Source of the DNA: JAUWMI01 sp964454265
Lineage (GTDB): Bacteria > Sumerlaeota > Sumerlaeia > MWCT01 > JAUWMI01
NCBI GenBank assembly: GCA_964454265.1
Contig: CAYVXD010000069.1
Span: 1-19,821 of the forward strand
Length of the DNA: 19,821 nt
Direction of reading: 5' to 3'
The notes under the pieces are model-generated. The model had not been told where the DNA came from. It did no database searches and saw only the letters and a program-made list of their open reading frames with translations. How positions within the stretch are numbered: the first letter of the stretch is position 1; every line of letters starts with the position of its first letter. This document shows positions 1-8,224 of this stretch, piece after piece. The position numbers were made by a program, and so were the translations under genes.

Positions 1-402
1 GTTCGGCTGCTGGTCGCCCCAGGATACCGTACGCGCGCTCACGCCAAATAGCCGCCCGGATTCCGAGCGAAATGGCTTCAATAAAGCAGAGAGAAAACTT
101 TCCTTTACTATAATATCATTATTAATCAGCACCACGATCTCGCCTGCTGCAGCAACAACGCCGCGATTCACACTCGCACTAAACCCGGAATTCGTTTCAT
201 TGCGCAGCAGCCGCACTCGCGGAAAACGCTCTTCCACTATTCGCCAGCTTTCGTCACCGCTCGCATCGTCAACCACAATTAGCTCGTATGATAGACCGGT
301 TCTCTTCGCAGAAAGCAGTAGTGATGAGAGACACCGCCCAAGGTACGGCTTCCCATTCCAGTTTGGTACGATAATACTGAAAGCCAGAGTTTCACGCTCC
401 AT
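1..402 (-). CDS. Family 2 glycosyltransferase, N-terminal part (cut by window edge)
   Basis: The 134 codons visible read as the nucleotide-sugar binding half of a GT-A fold, family 2 glycosyltransferase, which transfers a sugar from a nucleotide donor during polysaccharide or glycolipid synthesis. The opening strand FSIIVPNWNG lies at residues 8-17, the nucleotide-binding VVDDASGD at 43-50, NSGFSASVNRG at 71-81, and LINND at 92-96 occupies the position of the metal-binding DxD. The acceptor-binding half lies beyond base 1. I chose the ATG at 402, but the frame stays open upstream to a TGA at 547-549 and this stretch reads plausibly as protein (for example LYDQFRREARKRKPP), so a TTG start or a longer protein is possible. 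No clear Shine-Dalgarno is visible. The family is secure; the acceptor is unknown. Confidence 0.88.
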   Translation of the reverse strand, partial: MERETLAFSIIVPNWNGKPYLGRCLSSLLLSAKRTGLSYELIVVDDASGDESWRIVEERFPRVRLLRNETNSGFSASVNRGVVAAAGEIVVLINNDIIVKESFLSALLKPFRSESGRLFGVSARTVSWGDQQPN

Positions 403-791
403 TGGCAATTGGCTTTCCGCAAGGTGCCTGTGTAAATACCCGAAGAGAGGCGTCTGTCTCAGCGGAGGTTTTCTCTTGCGCGCCTCCCGTCTGAATTGAT
501 CGTACAACGGGACGACTGTAGTGCGACACCCGGAGCTTGTCAATATTCATGTAAGCGGCATTAATCGCCAATCTTCGCCGAACGAGGCCCACCAAAATTC
601 GTCACGCTATAGTACTTGTCCCTTGCCACGCACGAACGATACCCACAGAGCATATTTTACACTGTGTGTTTAATAGCATAACGCCCAGGAAAATTCCAAT
701 TGACCACCTCTCAGGATCAAGATATTCTAGGCTGTGATACATAGAGCAAGCAATTAATTTCTAAAAATCCATGGTGGGCATTTGACAAAGA
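403..791. other. Divergent intergenic region
   Basis: This 389-base stretch separates the minus-strand glycosyltransferase from the plus-strand GH99-like gene. The part next to the glycosyltransferase (403-546) is open in the glycosyltransferase frame and may encode an N-terminal extension. The rest becomes AT-rich and carries only a possible promoter for the plus-strand gene. I see no RNA gene or repeat in it. Confidence 0.5.
700..728 (+). promoter_or_regulatory. Possible sigma70-type promoter for the 792 gene
   Basis: TTGACC at 700-705 (5 of 6 to TTGACA) is followed after exactly 17 bases by TATTCT at 723-728 (4 of 6 to TATAAT). This would start transcription near 735 and leave a leader of about 55 bases. 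The match is moderate and could arise by chance in AT-rich DNA. Confidence 0.28.
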
Positions 792-2333
792 ATGAGCCTG
801 ACGTATCGACAGTTTCTATCAAACCCTTTTCATTTTTTACAACTATTATTCTCATTAATATGCTTTTGCTTTATTGCCCAAAATGCTAATTGCTTCTCTT
901 CCACCGAGCATATTGTGGGAGCATATTATTTTGTCTGGTATCTGAACAATGAGTACTCAGACCATGAAGGAGACGGCAGAGATGCAGACGAGAATTACCG
1001 TTGGCAACCACTGCCAAGCAATCCTTGTGATATGTCAGTCGCCTGGCATAAAAAGGAAATCAAAGATATGATGGAGGCATTGGTTGATGTGGTTCTTGTC
1101 GATACCTGGTCGCCGAGCTGGTTCTGGAACAGCCTGAACAATTTGGTCACCGCAATAAATGAACTGAAGGCCGAAGGCTATGAGCCGCCGAAATTAGCAC
1201 TTTTCTATGATACCCCACTTTTATCAGGTCCAGCCAGAGATTTGACTAATTCAACGGATTTAGCCTATTTCTATAACATCATTAAGCAATTTTATGATGC
1301 CGTTCCTGACTCCGTGAGAGCAAAAATTGATGGCCAATCGTTATTGCTCTTCTTTATCCCATACAACTATCCAGCGGCCCGCTGGGTTGATTATTGGGAT
1401 GCTAACACTTTTACTTATGTAAAGAATAATTTTTTTAATGATTTTGGCCAGACGCCCTATATCTTAACGTGTGACCATCTCCATGGCGATTTCTATGGCA
1501 GCTGGAATGGAGTGAATAAGGACGGCACCTGGCAGGATGTCTCGAGTGCAACCGATGGAGAATTTCGCTGGTTTGCTTCTTTAGGAGATAGCGATGGGCC
1601 GCTGGTTCTTCCCAAAACTATCTCCATCAGCCCGGGCTACTGGTTTGTGAGCAATCCCTATCCTGATCCTACATATCCCAGTTCTACTTATCCTAAGGCG
1701 TATCGTCATAGCGGCGCAAGATATACAAGTGATTGGACTATCGCCAATAATAATAGGTCAGGTAGATTTCTGGTAATTATCGAGACCTGGAACGAGTTGT
1801 TTGAAGGCACCAACATTAGCGAATCAACCACTACCACAAGTTATCCCGACCAGGGCGCCGATAGCTGGGGCGGTGACCCACGACTGTATATTGATATAAC
1901 CGCGCAATATGCCAAGAGTTGGAATGACAATATTGATTTTAACTGCACGTTTATTGACGACAGTATTTCAACAACTATCGCTGCTGGGAGTGTATACAAT
2001 GTTACAATCACGGTGCGAAATATCGGTGATGAAAAATGGCAGGGGAGTTCTTTTCTCCTGGCACAGGACGATACGGATGGTGTGCCCGGGCTTTTTCATC
2101 CGAGCACTCCTAATTTTGTAAATAATCGACGCGTTGGACTTGGCTCTGAGCAAATCTATCGAGGAAAGCCACTCACCTTTAATGTGGTTCTTCAGGCTTC
2201 CTTAATACCAGGGGTTTACATCCCACAATGGAAGATGTTGAAAAATTCTTCCATCTGGTCGACTGGTTCGCTGGGAAAAATAATTAATGTAACTCAATCA
2301 ACTTCAGCCCGGTTTTGGCAACTATATAAATAA
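792..2333 (+). CDS. Secreted GH99/WbsX-like putative glycosidase with C-terminal NBR1/Ig-like domain
   Basis: The 513-residue protein starts with a hydrophobic signal segment (about residues 13-33), so it is probably exported. The next region opens with GAYYFVWY, carries DVVLVDTWSP near residues 98-107 and ETWNELFEGTNI near 330-342. These resemble the GxYYxxWY opening and the WNEWxEGT signature of the GH99-like/WbsX (beta/alpha)8 superfamily, whose members cleave or process mannan-type glycans. The Glu residues in the WNE segment are candidate catalytic residues. Residues about 385-505 look like an NBR1/Ig-like beta-sandwich (VRNIGDEKWQGSSF, then a PGVYIPQWKM strand), often an accessory domain of secreted bacterial enzymes. 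Base composition is visibly more AT-rich than the genes to the right, which suggests transfer. No strong ribosome binding site precedes the ATG. The substrate is not deducible; the enzyme class is inference from motifs. Confidence 0.7.
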   Translation: MSLTYRQFLSNPFHFLQLLFSLICFCFIAQNANCFSSTEHIVGAYYFVWYLNNEYSDHEGDGRDADENYRWQPLPSNPCDMSVAWHKKEIKDMMEALVDVVLVDTWSPSWFWNSLNNLVTAINELKAEGYEPPKLALFYDTPLLSGPARDLTNSTDLAYFYNIIKQFYDAVPDSVRAKIDGQSLLLFFIPYNYPAARWVDYWDANTFTYVKNNFFNDFGQTPYILTCDHLHGDFYGSWNGVNKDGTWQDVSSATDGEFRWFASLGDSDGPLVLPKTISISPGYWFVSNPYPDPTYPSSTYPKAYRHSGARYTSDWTIANNNRSGRFLVIIETWNELFEGTNISESTTTTSYPDQGADSWGGDPRLYIDITAQYAKSWNDNIDFNCTFIDDSISTTIAAGSVYNVTITVRNIGDEKWQGSSFLLAQDDTDGVPGLFHPSTPNFVNNRRVGLGSEQIYRGKPLTFNVVLQASLIPGVYIPQWKMLKNSSIWSTGSLGKIINVTQSTSARFWQLYK

Positions 2334-2589
2334 TATTGAATTTGTTTCGTTGCAAAGAGAAACTTTGTTTTACAAAAACACTCTTTGGCATAAAGGTAAA
2401 AATATTCGATGAAGATTGTATACTGATGCTTTAGGCAGTACTTCAATATTTTTTCAACTCTCTTGCACCCATGCTGACCCACGACTAAAATTAAGAATGC
2501 GCTCTCTTGTATGCGAAAGAACGTAACTTTGCAACAAATCAACCGCAAAGAGTCAATCTCGCCCGCGAGGCTAAGGAGCTCTATCCCCC

Positions 2590-3795
2590 ATGAATAAAGC
2601 TGACCGTAAGCTCGCAAACCTGTATCGTCAGGTTATCCGCAAAGCCGATGCACTCAGACCCCAAATGGTTGCCGTGAGCAGATTCATTCACGATCACCCT
2701 GAACTGGGCGAACAGGAATTCAAATGCTCACAGCGCCTGATGGATGAGCTCCGTGCGCATAGCTTCCAGGTTGAAATGCCCATTGGCGGGATGCCCACTG
2801 CGTTCCGCGCCACATTGAAAGGCCGGCGAACCGGGCACACAATAGCTTTCCTTGCCGAGTACGACGCACTGCCCACTGTAGGCCATGGATGCGGCCATAA
2901 TTTTATCGGCGCTGCTTCAGCCTTTGCTGGCATTGTACTCTCTGATGTAATGAACTCGCTCAACGGACGCATCCTCGTGATAGGGACTCCAGCGGAAGAA
3001 ACTATTGGAGGCAAAATCACACTCCTTGAGGCAGGAGTCTTCGCGGATGTAGATGTGACCCTCATGGTTCATCCTAGCACGGAAACGCGCATCTACTATA
3101 GCTCCCTGGCTGCCCAGGTCATTGAAATCGAATTTCGTGGCAAGCCTTCCCATGCTGCTGCATCTCCATGGCTGGGTATTAACGCCCTCGATGCCCTGGT
3201 ACAGACTTACGTGGCCATTGATAACCTGAAAAAACAGCTCAGCCCCTCAGTGCGCATCCCCGGTATTATCACCTACGGCGGCGTTCGTCCTAATATCGTT
3301 CCCGAGCGAGCCATCGGCCAATTCAGTGTGCGGGCCGAGAACTCAGCCATGCTCTCGGACGTGATAAAAAGAGTAAGAGCATGCGCAAGGGGAGCAGCTC
3401 TTGCTACACGTGCGCGCCTCACCTTCCGTATTATAGACCGCCGCTATGACGAAATGCGAAGCAACCGTACTCTCGCTAGCCTGTTTGAAAGCCACTGGCG
3501 TGCCCTCGGCGGCCAAATCCGCGAATCCTCTCTCAAAGGCCGAGGCTCGGTTGACATCGGAAATCTCAGCCACGTAATCCCTGCTATTCATCCGTCAATT
3601 GCAATTACCAATCAAGAAACGCCCGGGCACTCCCGAGAGTTCGCGCGTGCCGCTATTAGTCCTCGCGCCAATTGCGAACTTCTCCGCGTTGTAAAAACCC
3701 TGGCCCTTACTGCACTTGACATTATAACTCAGAAACAGGCACTCAAAAAGATTAGGGCAGAGTTTCAACTGCAACGTAGCGCCAAAAGCAAGTAA
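2590..3795 (+). CDS. M20D family metal-dependent amidohydrolase (PM20D2/AbgB-like)
   Basis: A 401-residue cytoplasmic protein without signal peptide, full length for M20D peptidases, which hydrolyse N-acyl amino acids, aminobenzoyl-glutamate or short dipeptide-like amides using a di-metal centre. The expected ligands are visible: Cys101 and His103 in GHGCGHN, Glu136-Glu137 in TPAEET (general base and ligand), His161 in MVHPS, and the C-terminal His in TPGHSREF. The segment EFRGKPSHAAASPW near 175-188 starts the dimerisation (lid) domain. The opening RFIHDHPELGEQEF is characteristic of the family. The ATG is preceded by AAGGAG at 2573-2578 with 11 bases of spacing, which fixes the start. The gene stands alone between two gaps, so the substrate cannot be inferred from neighbours. 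The C-terminal tail is rich in Lys and Arg. Confidence 0.9.
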   Translation: MNKADRKLANLYRQVIRKADALRPQMVAVSRFIHDHPELGEQEFKCSQRLMDELRAHSFQVEMPIGGMPTAFRATLKGRRTGHTIAFLAEYDALPTVGHGCGHNFIGAASAFAGIVLSDVMNSLNGRILVIGTPAEETIGGKITLLEAGVFADVDVTLMVHPSTETRIYYSSLAAQVIEIEFRGKPSHAAASPWLGINALDALVQTYVAIDNLKKQLSPSVRIPGIITYGGVRPNIVPERAIGQFSVRAENSAMLSDVIKRVRACARGAALATRARLTFRIIDRRYDEMRSNRTLASLFESHWRALGGQIRESSLKGRGSVDIGNLSHVIPAIHPSIAITNQETPGHSREFARAAISPRANCELLRVVKTLALTALDIITQKQALKKIRAEFQLQRSAKSK

Positions 3796-3874
3796 ACAGA
3801 TAAATTCGCCTCAGGCGGATAAATCCTGGCAATGTAACGCTGCTGGTACACCATCACATTTGAAATGTGGAGTA

Positions 3875-3931
3875 GAAAATCGGGGACTGTCCCAAGCGAG
3901 GAACGAGCGCGTGGAGTGTACCCCATTTTTC
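3875..3931. repeat. Imperfect palindrome with GGGGACTGTCCC-type core
   Basis: The left arm GAAAATCGGGGACT (3875-3888) faces a right arm AGTGTACCCCATTTTTC (3915-3931); the arms pair as AAAATCGGGGAC against GTACCCCATTTT with small mismatches. Related shorter copies lie at 14782-14801 and 17423-17450. Dispersed palindromes of this type often accompany REP-associated Y1 transposases, and a decayed transposase of that kind lies about 600 bases away. Confidence 0.6.
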
Positions 3932-4076
3932 AGAGGGTTGGGATTGAACTCTTGGCAGGAAAAAGGGAGGCATACAGACTTCCAGGGCAGGATGCAGAGA
4001 CAGTCCTTATGGTCCTGCAGGCGTTGAGAATATTACGCGAGATGGATTAACGGGGAAATACAAAGAGACGGGACGT

Positions 4077-4268
4077 TTAGCTTCTTGCAGGACTAATTGT
4101 GAGCACACTGGCACCGGTTTTGAAGAGGTTTCCCTTCTTCACTCCACGGAAATTCTTCGCCTTCGCCATCGCATCCATGATACTGTTGGCTCGCACGTAC
4201 ACCGACCTCTCAGTGTACTTCCCGCTTCCCGCATGTCCGCATTTCACTACGCAACGATAGAGCTTCAT
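4077..4268 (-). CDS. Small conserved-looking basic protein, 63 residues
   Basis: The protein begins MKLYRCVVKCGHAGSGKY and is basic and soluble, with a short Cys/His cluster (CVVKCGH, residues 6-12) and an alpha-helical looking stretch with repeated Ala and Lys (ANSIMDAMAKAKN). A GAGGT Shine-Dalgarno on the minus strand (complement near 4277-4281) precedes the ATG with a normal spacing of about 8 bases, which argues for a real gene despite its size. The pattern of a beta strand, KCGH, then a helix of Ala/Lys residues resembles small uncharacterised proteins I have seen in other bacteria, but I cannot name a family. Its 5' side is an AT-rich leader of over 200 bases that could hold a promoter. 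Confidence 0.6.
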   Translation of the reverse strand: MKLYRCVVKCGHAGSGKYTERSVYVRANSIMDAMAKAKNFRGVKKGNLFKTGASVLTISPARS

Positions 4269-4786
4269 CTGATTTTACCTCTTCAGCACTATTGTGATGC
4301 AATATTTATACCAGGATGTATTTATTTCTTCATTTTTGTATATATGTTTGAAAACATTGAGGTTATACTGTTAAGCAAAAAATACATCAAACTATAAATC
4401 CGGGATAACAAATGTAAAATGCAACACCTAATTGCAAAAAGCAATTTCTGTGCGCTAATTGTTACAGGTAAGCTTGCCTGGCAAGAGTTATAGCCTGTCC
4501 TGGTAACTAAGGAAGGAGGCGAGTTAGATCACCATAAGTCTCAGGGCGGCCCCTACGATTTATTTCGTGTAGATGGTTTGGCACAGGGACAAACGCATGC
4601 AATTGAACTATCGATAAATAGCATTGGCATCGTATTCCGTTTATCTTGGACGATTTCATCCGTTGTAGGAACAGCCTGCCGCGGCGGGCTGCCCTGTTGT
4701 CTCCAGAGGAATGTGACCATGTCATAACGTGCCCCTGCAATTATCCCGAGAGCACTCCTCTCCTTGTGTCAGGTCAAGTAAGCAAC
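4269..4786. other. Intergenic region with transposase debris
   Basis: The part 4285-4440 is strongly AT-rich. It contains a 6-bp hairpin AATTGC/GCAATT with an AAAAA loop (4430-4446) and a little further on the compact palindrome CTTGCCTGGCAAG. The part from 4507 contains the transposase-like fragment listed separately. No intact gene or RNA gene is recognisable. Confidence 0.45.
4507..4740 (-). pseudogene. Decayed fragment of a REP-associated (Y1/HUH) tyrosine transposase
   Basis: The 77-codon open stretch contains VQLHAFVPVPNHLHEI. In IS200-like and REP-associated Y1 transposases the corresponding conserved segment is LHAYVLMPNHxHLL, where the two His of HxH coordinate the metal of the HUH nuclease centre. 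Here NHLH is intact, but sequence on both sides no longer follows the family (no N-terminal R-G-N segment, no catalytic Tyr region), and the reading frame is less than half the usual length. I read it as a relic. The nearby GGGGACTGTCCC palindrome fits the type of repeat these enzymes act on. A chance match to the short motif cannot be excluded. Confidence 0.4.
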
Positions 4787-6313
4787 TCAGATTACTTCAG
4801 ACGACGCAAGAGCCACTACCAGCCTGTCAATCAGATCCCGCGCTACCTTGTTCGGACACCCAAAGTCATTCACGATAATTGAGTAGAACATCTTCTTGCC
4901 CACAGCATTCGTAACCAGACCCGAGAGCGAATGAACGCCTCCAATGTAGCCGGTCTTTCCAAGAATGCGCGACTCAACGGCCCGTTCTTCCGGCGTGTCC
5001 CGAAATCGCGTACTGAGACTCGCGCCGGCCTGGCCTCCCCTTGGCAGCGAATCGAAAAACACTGCGCTCTCTTTGTGCCCATCCATAAAGCGCAGCAAAT
5101 CCACCAATTGATGTGCTGACACCCGATTCAGGTACGACAATCCCGACCCGTCAATCAGAATATGCCCCGGCTTGTAGATATCTTCCTTATGGAGGAACTC
5201 CTGTACTGCCTCCACGCCAGCTTCAAAACTGCCTTCACCCTTCACTTCTGCCCCAAGGGTCTTGAGCACCTGCTCAGCATAGAAATTCTGGCTGCGACGA
5301 TTGATAACCCTCACAATCTCCGACATTGGTGGCGAGACAAAGAAGGCCATCTGCCGCAGGTTCTGGCGCAGCTCAGCCTTCTCCTCATCCGAGAGCGTGT
5401 CAATGTCGCGCGGCTTACCTTGTACCTTGACGCCCTTTTCGCGCAGCACATCGTTAAAAACGGTCACAAAGAAAAACGTCGGATTGTAAATCGCCGCAGA
5501 GTCGTACTTCTCCTGCTTCGCAGGTACACTTCCTTTAGCCACTATCGCGTTGTTCTTATCCTCGCGCAAATACGAAAGGTCTGCTGAGCCCTTTGCCTCA
5601 CCCGTGGTCACATTATTGACGAGCTTCACGTAATCTGTCTGGGGATTCAATGTAAACTTCGCTGCCCCGCCCTGCTTGCGCGCCCCTTTCCAGAGCATGT
5701 CAATGCAGTTATCGTTAAACGAAAGCGCCGAGATTTCCGCACAGTACCACTCGCCTCGCTCCTTCGGATACCATCCCTTGCCAAAGTAGACGTCGTCAAA
5801 GTGATCGTCGTCTCCGATTAAATCGCCGGTCACAATCCTGATCCCCTCCTCCTTGATATCCTTTGCCCAGTCGCGCAGCGTCTTGGTCACGTCGCGGTTA
5901 TTTTCCTGGAAACGGCCGGAAATTGTTGGATCACCCGAACCCACTACAACCAGGTCTCCCGCCAACTTCTTTCCCCTAATCTGACCGCTATAATAAACCC
6001 GCGTAGTGTAGGTATAGCCTGAGCCAAGATAATAAAGCGCAGCAGCTGAAGCGTGAAGCTTGTTACACGATGCAGGCTTCAAGGGAATGTCGCCATTATG
6101 GTCATAGAGGAGCTGTGGCAAGGCCACGTCTTCCACCCGCATGCCCACAGTTCCTCCTTTCAGATCGGTCTCCTGAAGAATCGCCGCAAGCTCGGCTTGC
6201 AGACTCGTCAGGTCGCTCGCTTGCGCTGTTGCGACGCAGGTCAACCCACAGAAAAAAAGCATCACGATAACAAAAATAATTGCTCCTATACAGTAATGTC
6301 GTCTCACTCTCAC
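4787..6313 (-). CDS. dacB: D-alanyl-D-alanine carboxypeptidase/endopeptidase (PBP4 type, peptidase S13)
   Basis: This periplasmic penicillin-binding protein trims or hydrolyses D-Ala-containing peptide cross-links of peptidoglycan. Starting at the GTG at 6313 gives 508 residues. All three active-site motifs are present: Ser82-x-x-Lys85 in PASCNKL, SxN as Ser341-Gln-Asn343, and Lys453-Thr-Gly in GKTGYIGG. The long insert between SxxK and SxN, with WYPKERGEWYCAEISALSFN, is typical of S13. The frame is open to an ATG at 6412, but I prefer GTG 6313: a GGGAGGT Shine-Dalgarno (complement 6320-6326) precedes it by about 7 bases, and the product then starts with a clean signal peptide (MRVRRHYC, hydrophobic core, Ala-Gln-Ala cleavage near residue 32). 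It is the last gene of the long minus-strand run, 132 bases after the amidohydrolase. Confidence 0.93.
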   Translation of the reverse strand: MRVRRHYCIGAIIFVIVMLFFCGLTCVATAQASDLTSLQAELAAILQETDLKGGTVGMRVEDVALPQLLYDHNGDIPLKPASCNKLHASAAALYYLGSGYTYTTRVYYSGQIRGKKLAGDLVVVGSGDPTISGRFQENNRDVTKTLRDWAKDIKEEGIRIVTGDLIGDDDHFDDVYFGKGWYPKERGEWYCAEISALSFNDNCIDMLWKGARKQGGAAKFTLNPQTDYVKLVNNVTTGEAKGSADLSYLREDKNNAIVAKGSVPAKQEKYDSAAIYNPTFFFVTVFNDVLREKGVKVQGKPRDIDTLSDEEKAELRQNLRQMAFFVSPPMSEIVRVINRRSQNFYAEQVLKTLGAEVKGEGSFEAGVEAVQEFLHKEDIYKPGHILIDGSGLSYLNRVSAHQLVDLLRFMDGHKESAVFFDSLPRGGQAGASLSTRFRDTPEERAVESRILGKTGYIGGVHSLSGLVTNAVGKKMFYSIIVNDFGCPNKVARDLIDRLVVALASSEVI

Positions 6314-6445
6314 CGCCGTACCTCCCTTTCGCTTGGTGTAACGTCTTGTTTTTGGTCCGCCTAGCGTGCCGCCATACTCACGTTTGCCACTCCACTTCTT
6401 CCGTTTCACCACACACTGCCGTACTTCCGTGCGCCTCGCAGCCCG

Positions 6446-8059
6446 CTACGCCTCGCCCAGGGTTCCATAGACGCACTCCCCATTAACCACGGTTGCACGC
6501 ACGCGAATCTCCAGGAGCGTCTCTTCCGGGACTGATAGCGGGTCCCCGGAAAGTACCGCAAAGTCAGCCAACTTGCCTGGCTCAATGGTGCCTTTCATGT
6601 CCAATTCGCCTACCGTCATGGCCGGCTGCTTCGTGTAAGCCGCCAGCACCTCCTCGCGCCCGAGCCGTTCCTCCGGATACCATCCAGCCGCTGGTTCACC
6701 CGCGAGATTCTTGCGCGTTACTGCTGCATGAAACCCAAGCAATGGGTTCATTGGCTCCACCGGCGCGTCTGAGCCAAAAACCAGCGTAGCACCAGCATTC
6801 CCCAGGCTTTTAAATGCATACGCATAGCGTGCGCGCCGCCCCCAGAAATTATCCGCTGCACCCATGTCGCTGCAAAGATGCACCGGCTGTACAGATGCCA
6901 CAATGTCAAGCTCTCGCACCAGCGCCAGATCATCTGGATGAACCAGCTGGAAATGCTCAATACGATTGCGCATCCCGGCTTGAGCTTTTTTGCCTGCGGA
7001 TTCTACCGATTTCCGAAACGCCCGGAGCGTCTCGCGCACCGCTCGGTCGCCAATCGCGTGTACCGCTACGCTGAGCCCGTGGCTGTTCGCTCGCCGAACC
7101 GCCTCTTCCAGCTCTTTCTCCGTCATCACACACATGCCCGAGTTCAAAGGTTCATGCTCGAATGGCTCGAGCATGAACGCTGTGCGCCCACCGAGCGAGC
7201 CGTCAGCAAAAAGCTTTATACCACCGATGCGCAGCCATTCATCGCCGAATCCACTTTGTAACCGTAGCTTGATGAGATCCTCCATGCTGTCCAATGGCAA
7301 ATAAAACGTTACCCGTACGCGAAGACGCCCCTCACGCGCTAGCTCCTGAAACGCCTGAAAACTATCGAGATCTTCCATATTATGAATTGACGTAATACCC
7401 AACTCATTTGCCATGCGGCACGCGCGCTCGAGCATCTCTTTCAGCGCCTCGATGCTCGGCTGATCAATGCGATCCAGCACCAGCTCAATAGCCGTCTCTT
7501 TGAGAATGCCGGCGAGCTCGTTTGTCTCAGGATCGCGTGCAATTTGGCCGCCCGGAGGTGCTGGCGTGGATTTCGTGATCTCGCATTGCTGCAATGCAGC
7601 GGAATTCACCCATAAAAGATGCCCACACTTACTGCTCAGCGCCACCGGCACATCCGGAAATACACGGTCAAGTGAAGCGCGCGTTGGCAATTCTGGCCGC
7701 ACCCACTGATTATGGCTCCAGCCAAACCCGCGCATCCACTCCAGCCGTTTCCTTATCGGGCTACGCTTGAGTATTTCGATCGCTTCCTCTTCACTTCGCG
7801 CACTCGAGAGGTCAATCTGCTCCAGCTTCTCGGCAAAATAGCGAAAGTGAATATGCGCATCAGTAAATCCAGGCAGTACCGTGGCTCCTCCGAGATCAAT
7901 CTCTTGGTCCGGCAGAAAGCCAGTCCGGTTTGCCATTTGATCGTTACCTACTGCCAGGATTCTATTGCCACTTATTACCATCCAAGAGGCTATCAAGCAC
8001 TGCGGATTCCCCGTATAGATGCGCCCATTTCGCAGCAGGGTTGTCTTTATGGTCTCCAT
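6446..8059 (-). CDS. YtcJ-like amidohydrolase (amidohydrolase_3 family)
   Basis: A 537-residue soluble metal-dependent hydrolase of the urease/dihydroorotase superfamily. Members of the YtcJ/N-substituted formamide deformylase group act on exocyclic amide or formamide bonds. Visible signatures in order: GFTDAHIHF (His69-x-His71 metal ligands) at the start of the (beta/alpha)8 barrel, SIHNMEDL near 225, VHAIGDRAV near 325, RIEHFQLVHPDD near 360, and GSDAPVEPMNPL near 430 with the catalytic Asp. The small beta domain brackets the barrel, ending IEPGKLADFAVLSGDPL. The length is usual. The ATG at 8059 has only a distant GGAG upstream, so the ribosome binding site is weak. The gene follows the TonB-like gene across a tandem 7-bp repeat and precedes dacB; a functional link to either is not evident. 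The substrate is unknown. Confidence 0.92.
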   Translation of the reverse strand: METIKTTLLRNGRIYTGNPQCLIASWMVISGNRILAVGNDQMANRTGFLPDQEIDLGGATVLPGFTDAHIHFRYFAEKLEQIDLSSARSEEEAIEILKRSPIRKRLEWMRGFGWSHNQWVRPELPTRASLDRVFPDVPVALSSKCGHLLWVNSAALQQCEITKSTPAPPGGQIARDPETNELAGILKETAIELVLDRIDQPSIEALKEMLERACRMANELGITSIHNMEDLDSFQAFQELAREGRLRVRVTFYLPLDSMEDLIKLRLQSGFGDEWLRIGGIKLFADGSLGGRTAFMLEPFEHEPLNSGMCVMTEKELEEAVRRANSHGLSVAVHAIGDRAVRETLRAFRKSVESAGKKAQAGMRNRIEHFQLVHPDDLALVRELDIVASVQPVHLCSDMGAADNFWGRRARYAYAFKSLGNAGATLVFGSDAPVEPMNPLLGFHAAVTRKNLAGEPAAGWYPEERLGREEVLAAYTKQPAMTVGELDMKGTIEPGKLADFAVLSGDPLSVPEETLLEIRVRATVVNGECVYGTLGEA

Positions 8060-8131
8060 GTAACGAATCAGAACTCCGTGCGCAGACTTTTTGCGCGAAA
8101 ATCACACCGAAGCACTTCGCTATCCCTCTCC

Positions 8132-8222
8132 CTGTCTACTACCTACCGTCTACTGCCTACTGTCTACTGCCTACTGCCTACTGTCTACTGTCTACTGCCT
8201 ACTGTCTACTGTCTACTGTCTG
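8132..8222. repeat. Thirteen-unit tandem 7-bp repeat (CTGTCTA/CTGCCTA)
   Basis: Thirteen consecutive heptamers run without interruption from 8132 to 8222. Most are CTGTCTA or CTGCCTA, with single-base variants CTACCTA, CCGTCTA and CTGTCTG. The array ends 2 bases before the TGA (complement 8225-8227) of the TonB-like gene. It lies between that gene and the amidohydrolase, so it would be transcribed if the two are co-transcribed. Without spacers it is not a CRISPR array. Confidence 0.95.
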
Positions 8223-8224
8223 CC

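Noticed and set aside
2294..2617. 107-codon minus-strand open frame
   Set aside because: It is antisense to the end of the GH99-like gene and spans an AT-rich gap and the M20 start; its composition (many Cys, Tyr, Phe) is not that of a real protein.
3865..4050. 61-codon plus-strand open frame
   Set aside because: It begins inside the GGGGAC palindrome and has no ribosome binding site. The second half looks mildly protein-like (LPGQDAETVLMVLQALRIL), so a gene relic is possible, but I cannot support it.
4430..4446. AATTGC/GCAATT hairpin as a terminator
   Set aside because: The stem is short and AT-rich, and neither strand has a T-run after it.
5162..5587. 141-codon plus-strand open frame
   Set aside because: It lies entirely antisense within dacB, whose three catalytic motifs are intact.
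6314..6412. 33-codon N-terminal extension of DacB from the ATG at 6412
   Set aside because: The extension is Arg/Lys/Gly-rich and would place the signal peptide internally. A GGGAGGT site fits the GTG at 6313 instead.
8132..8222. Possible CRISPR array
   Set aside because: The repeats are 7 bp and contiguous without spacers, so this is a simple tandem repeat.
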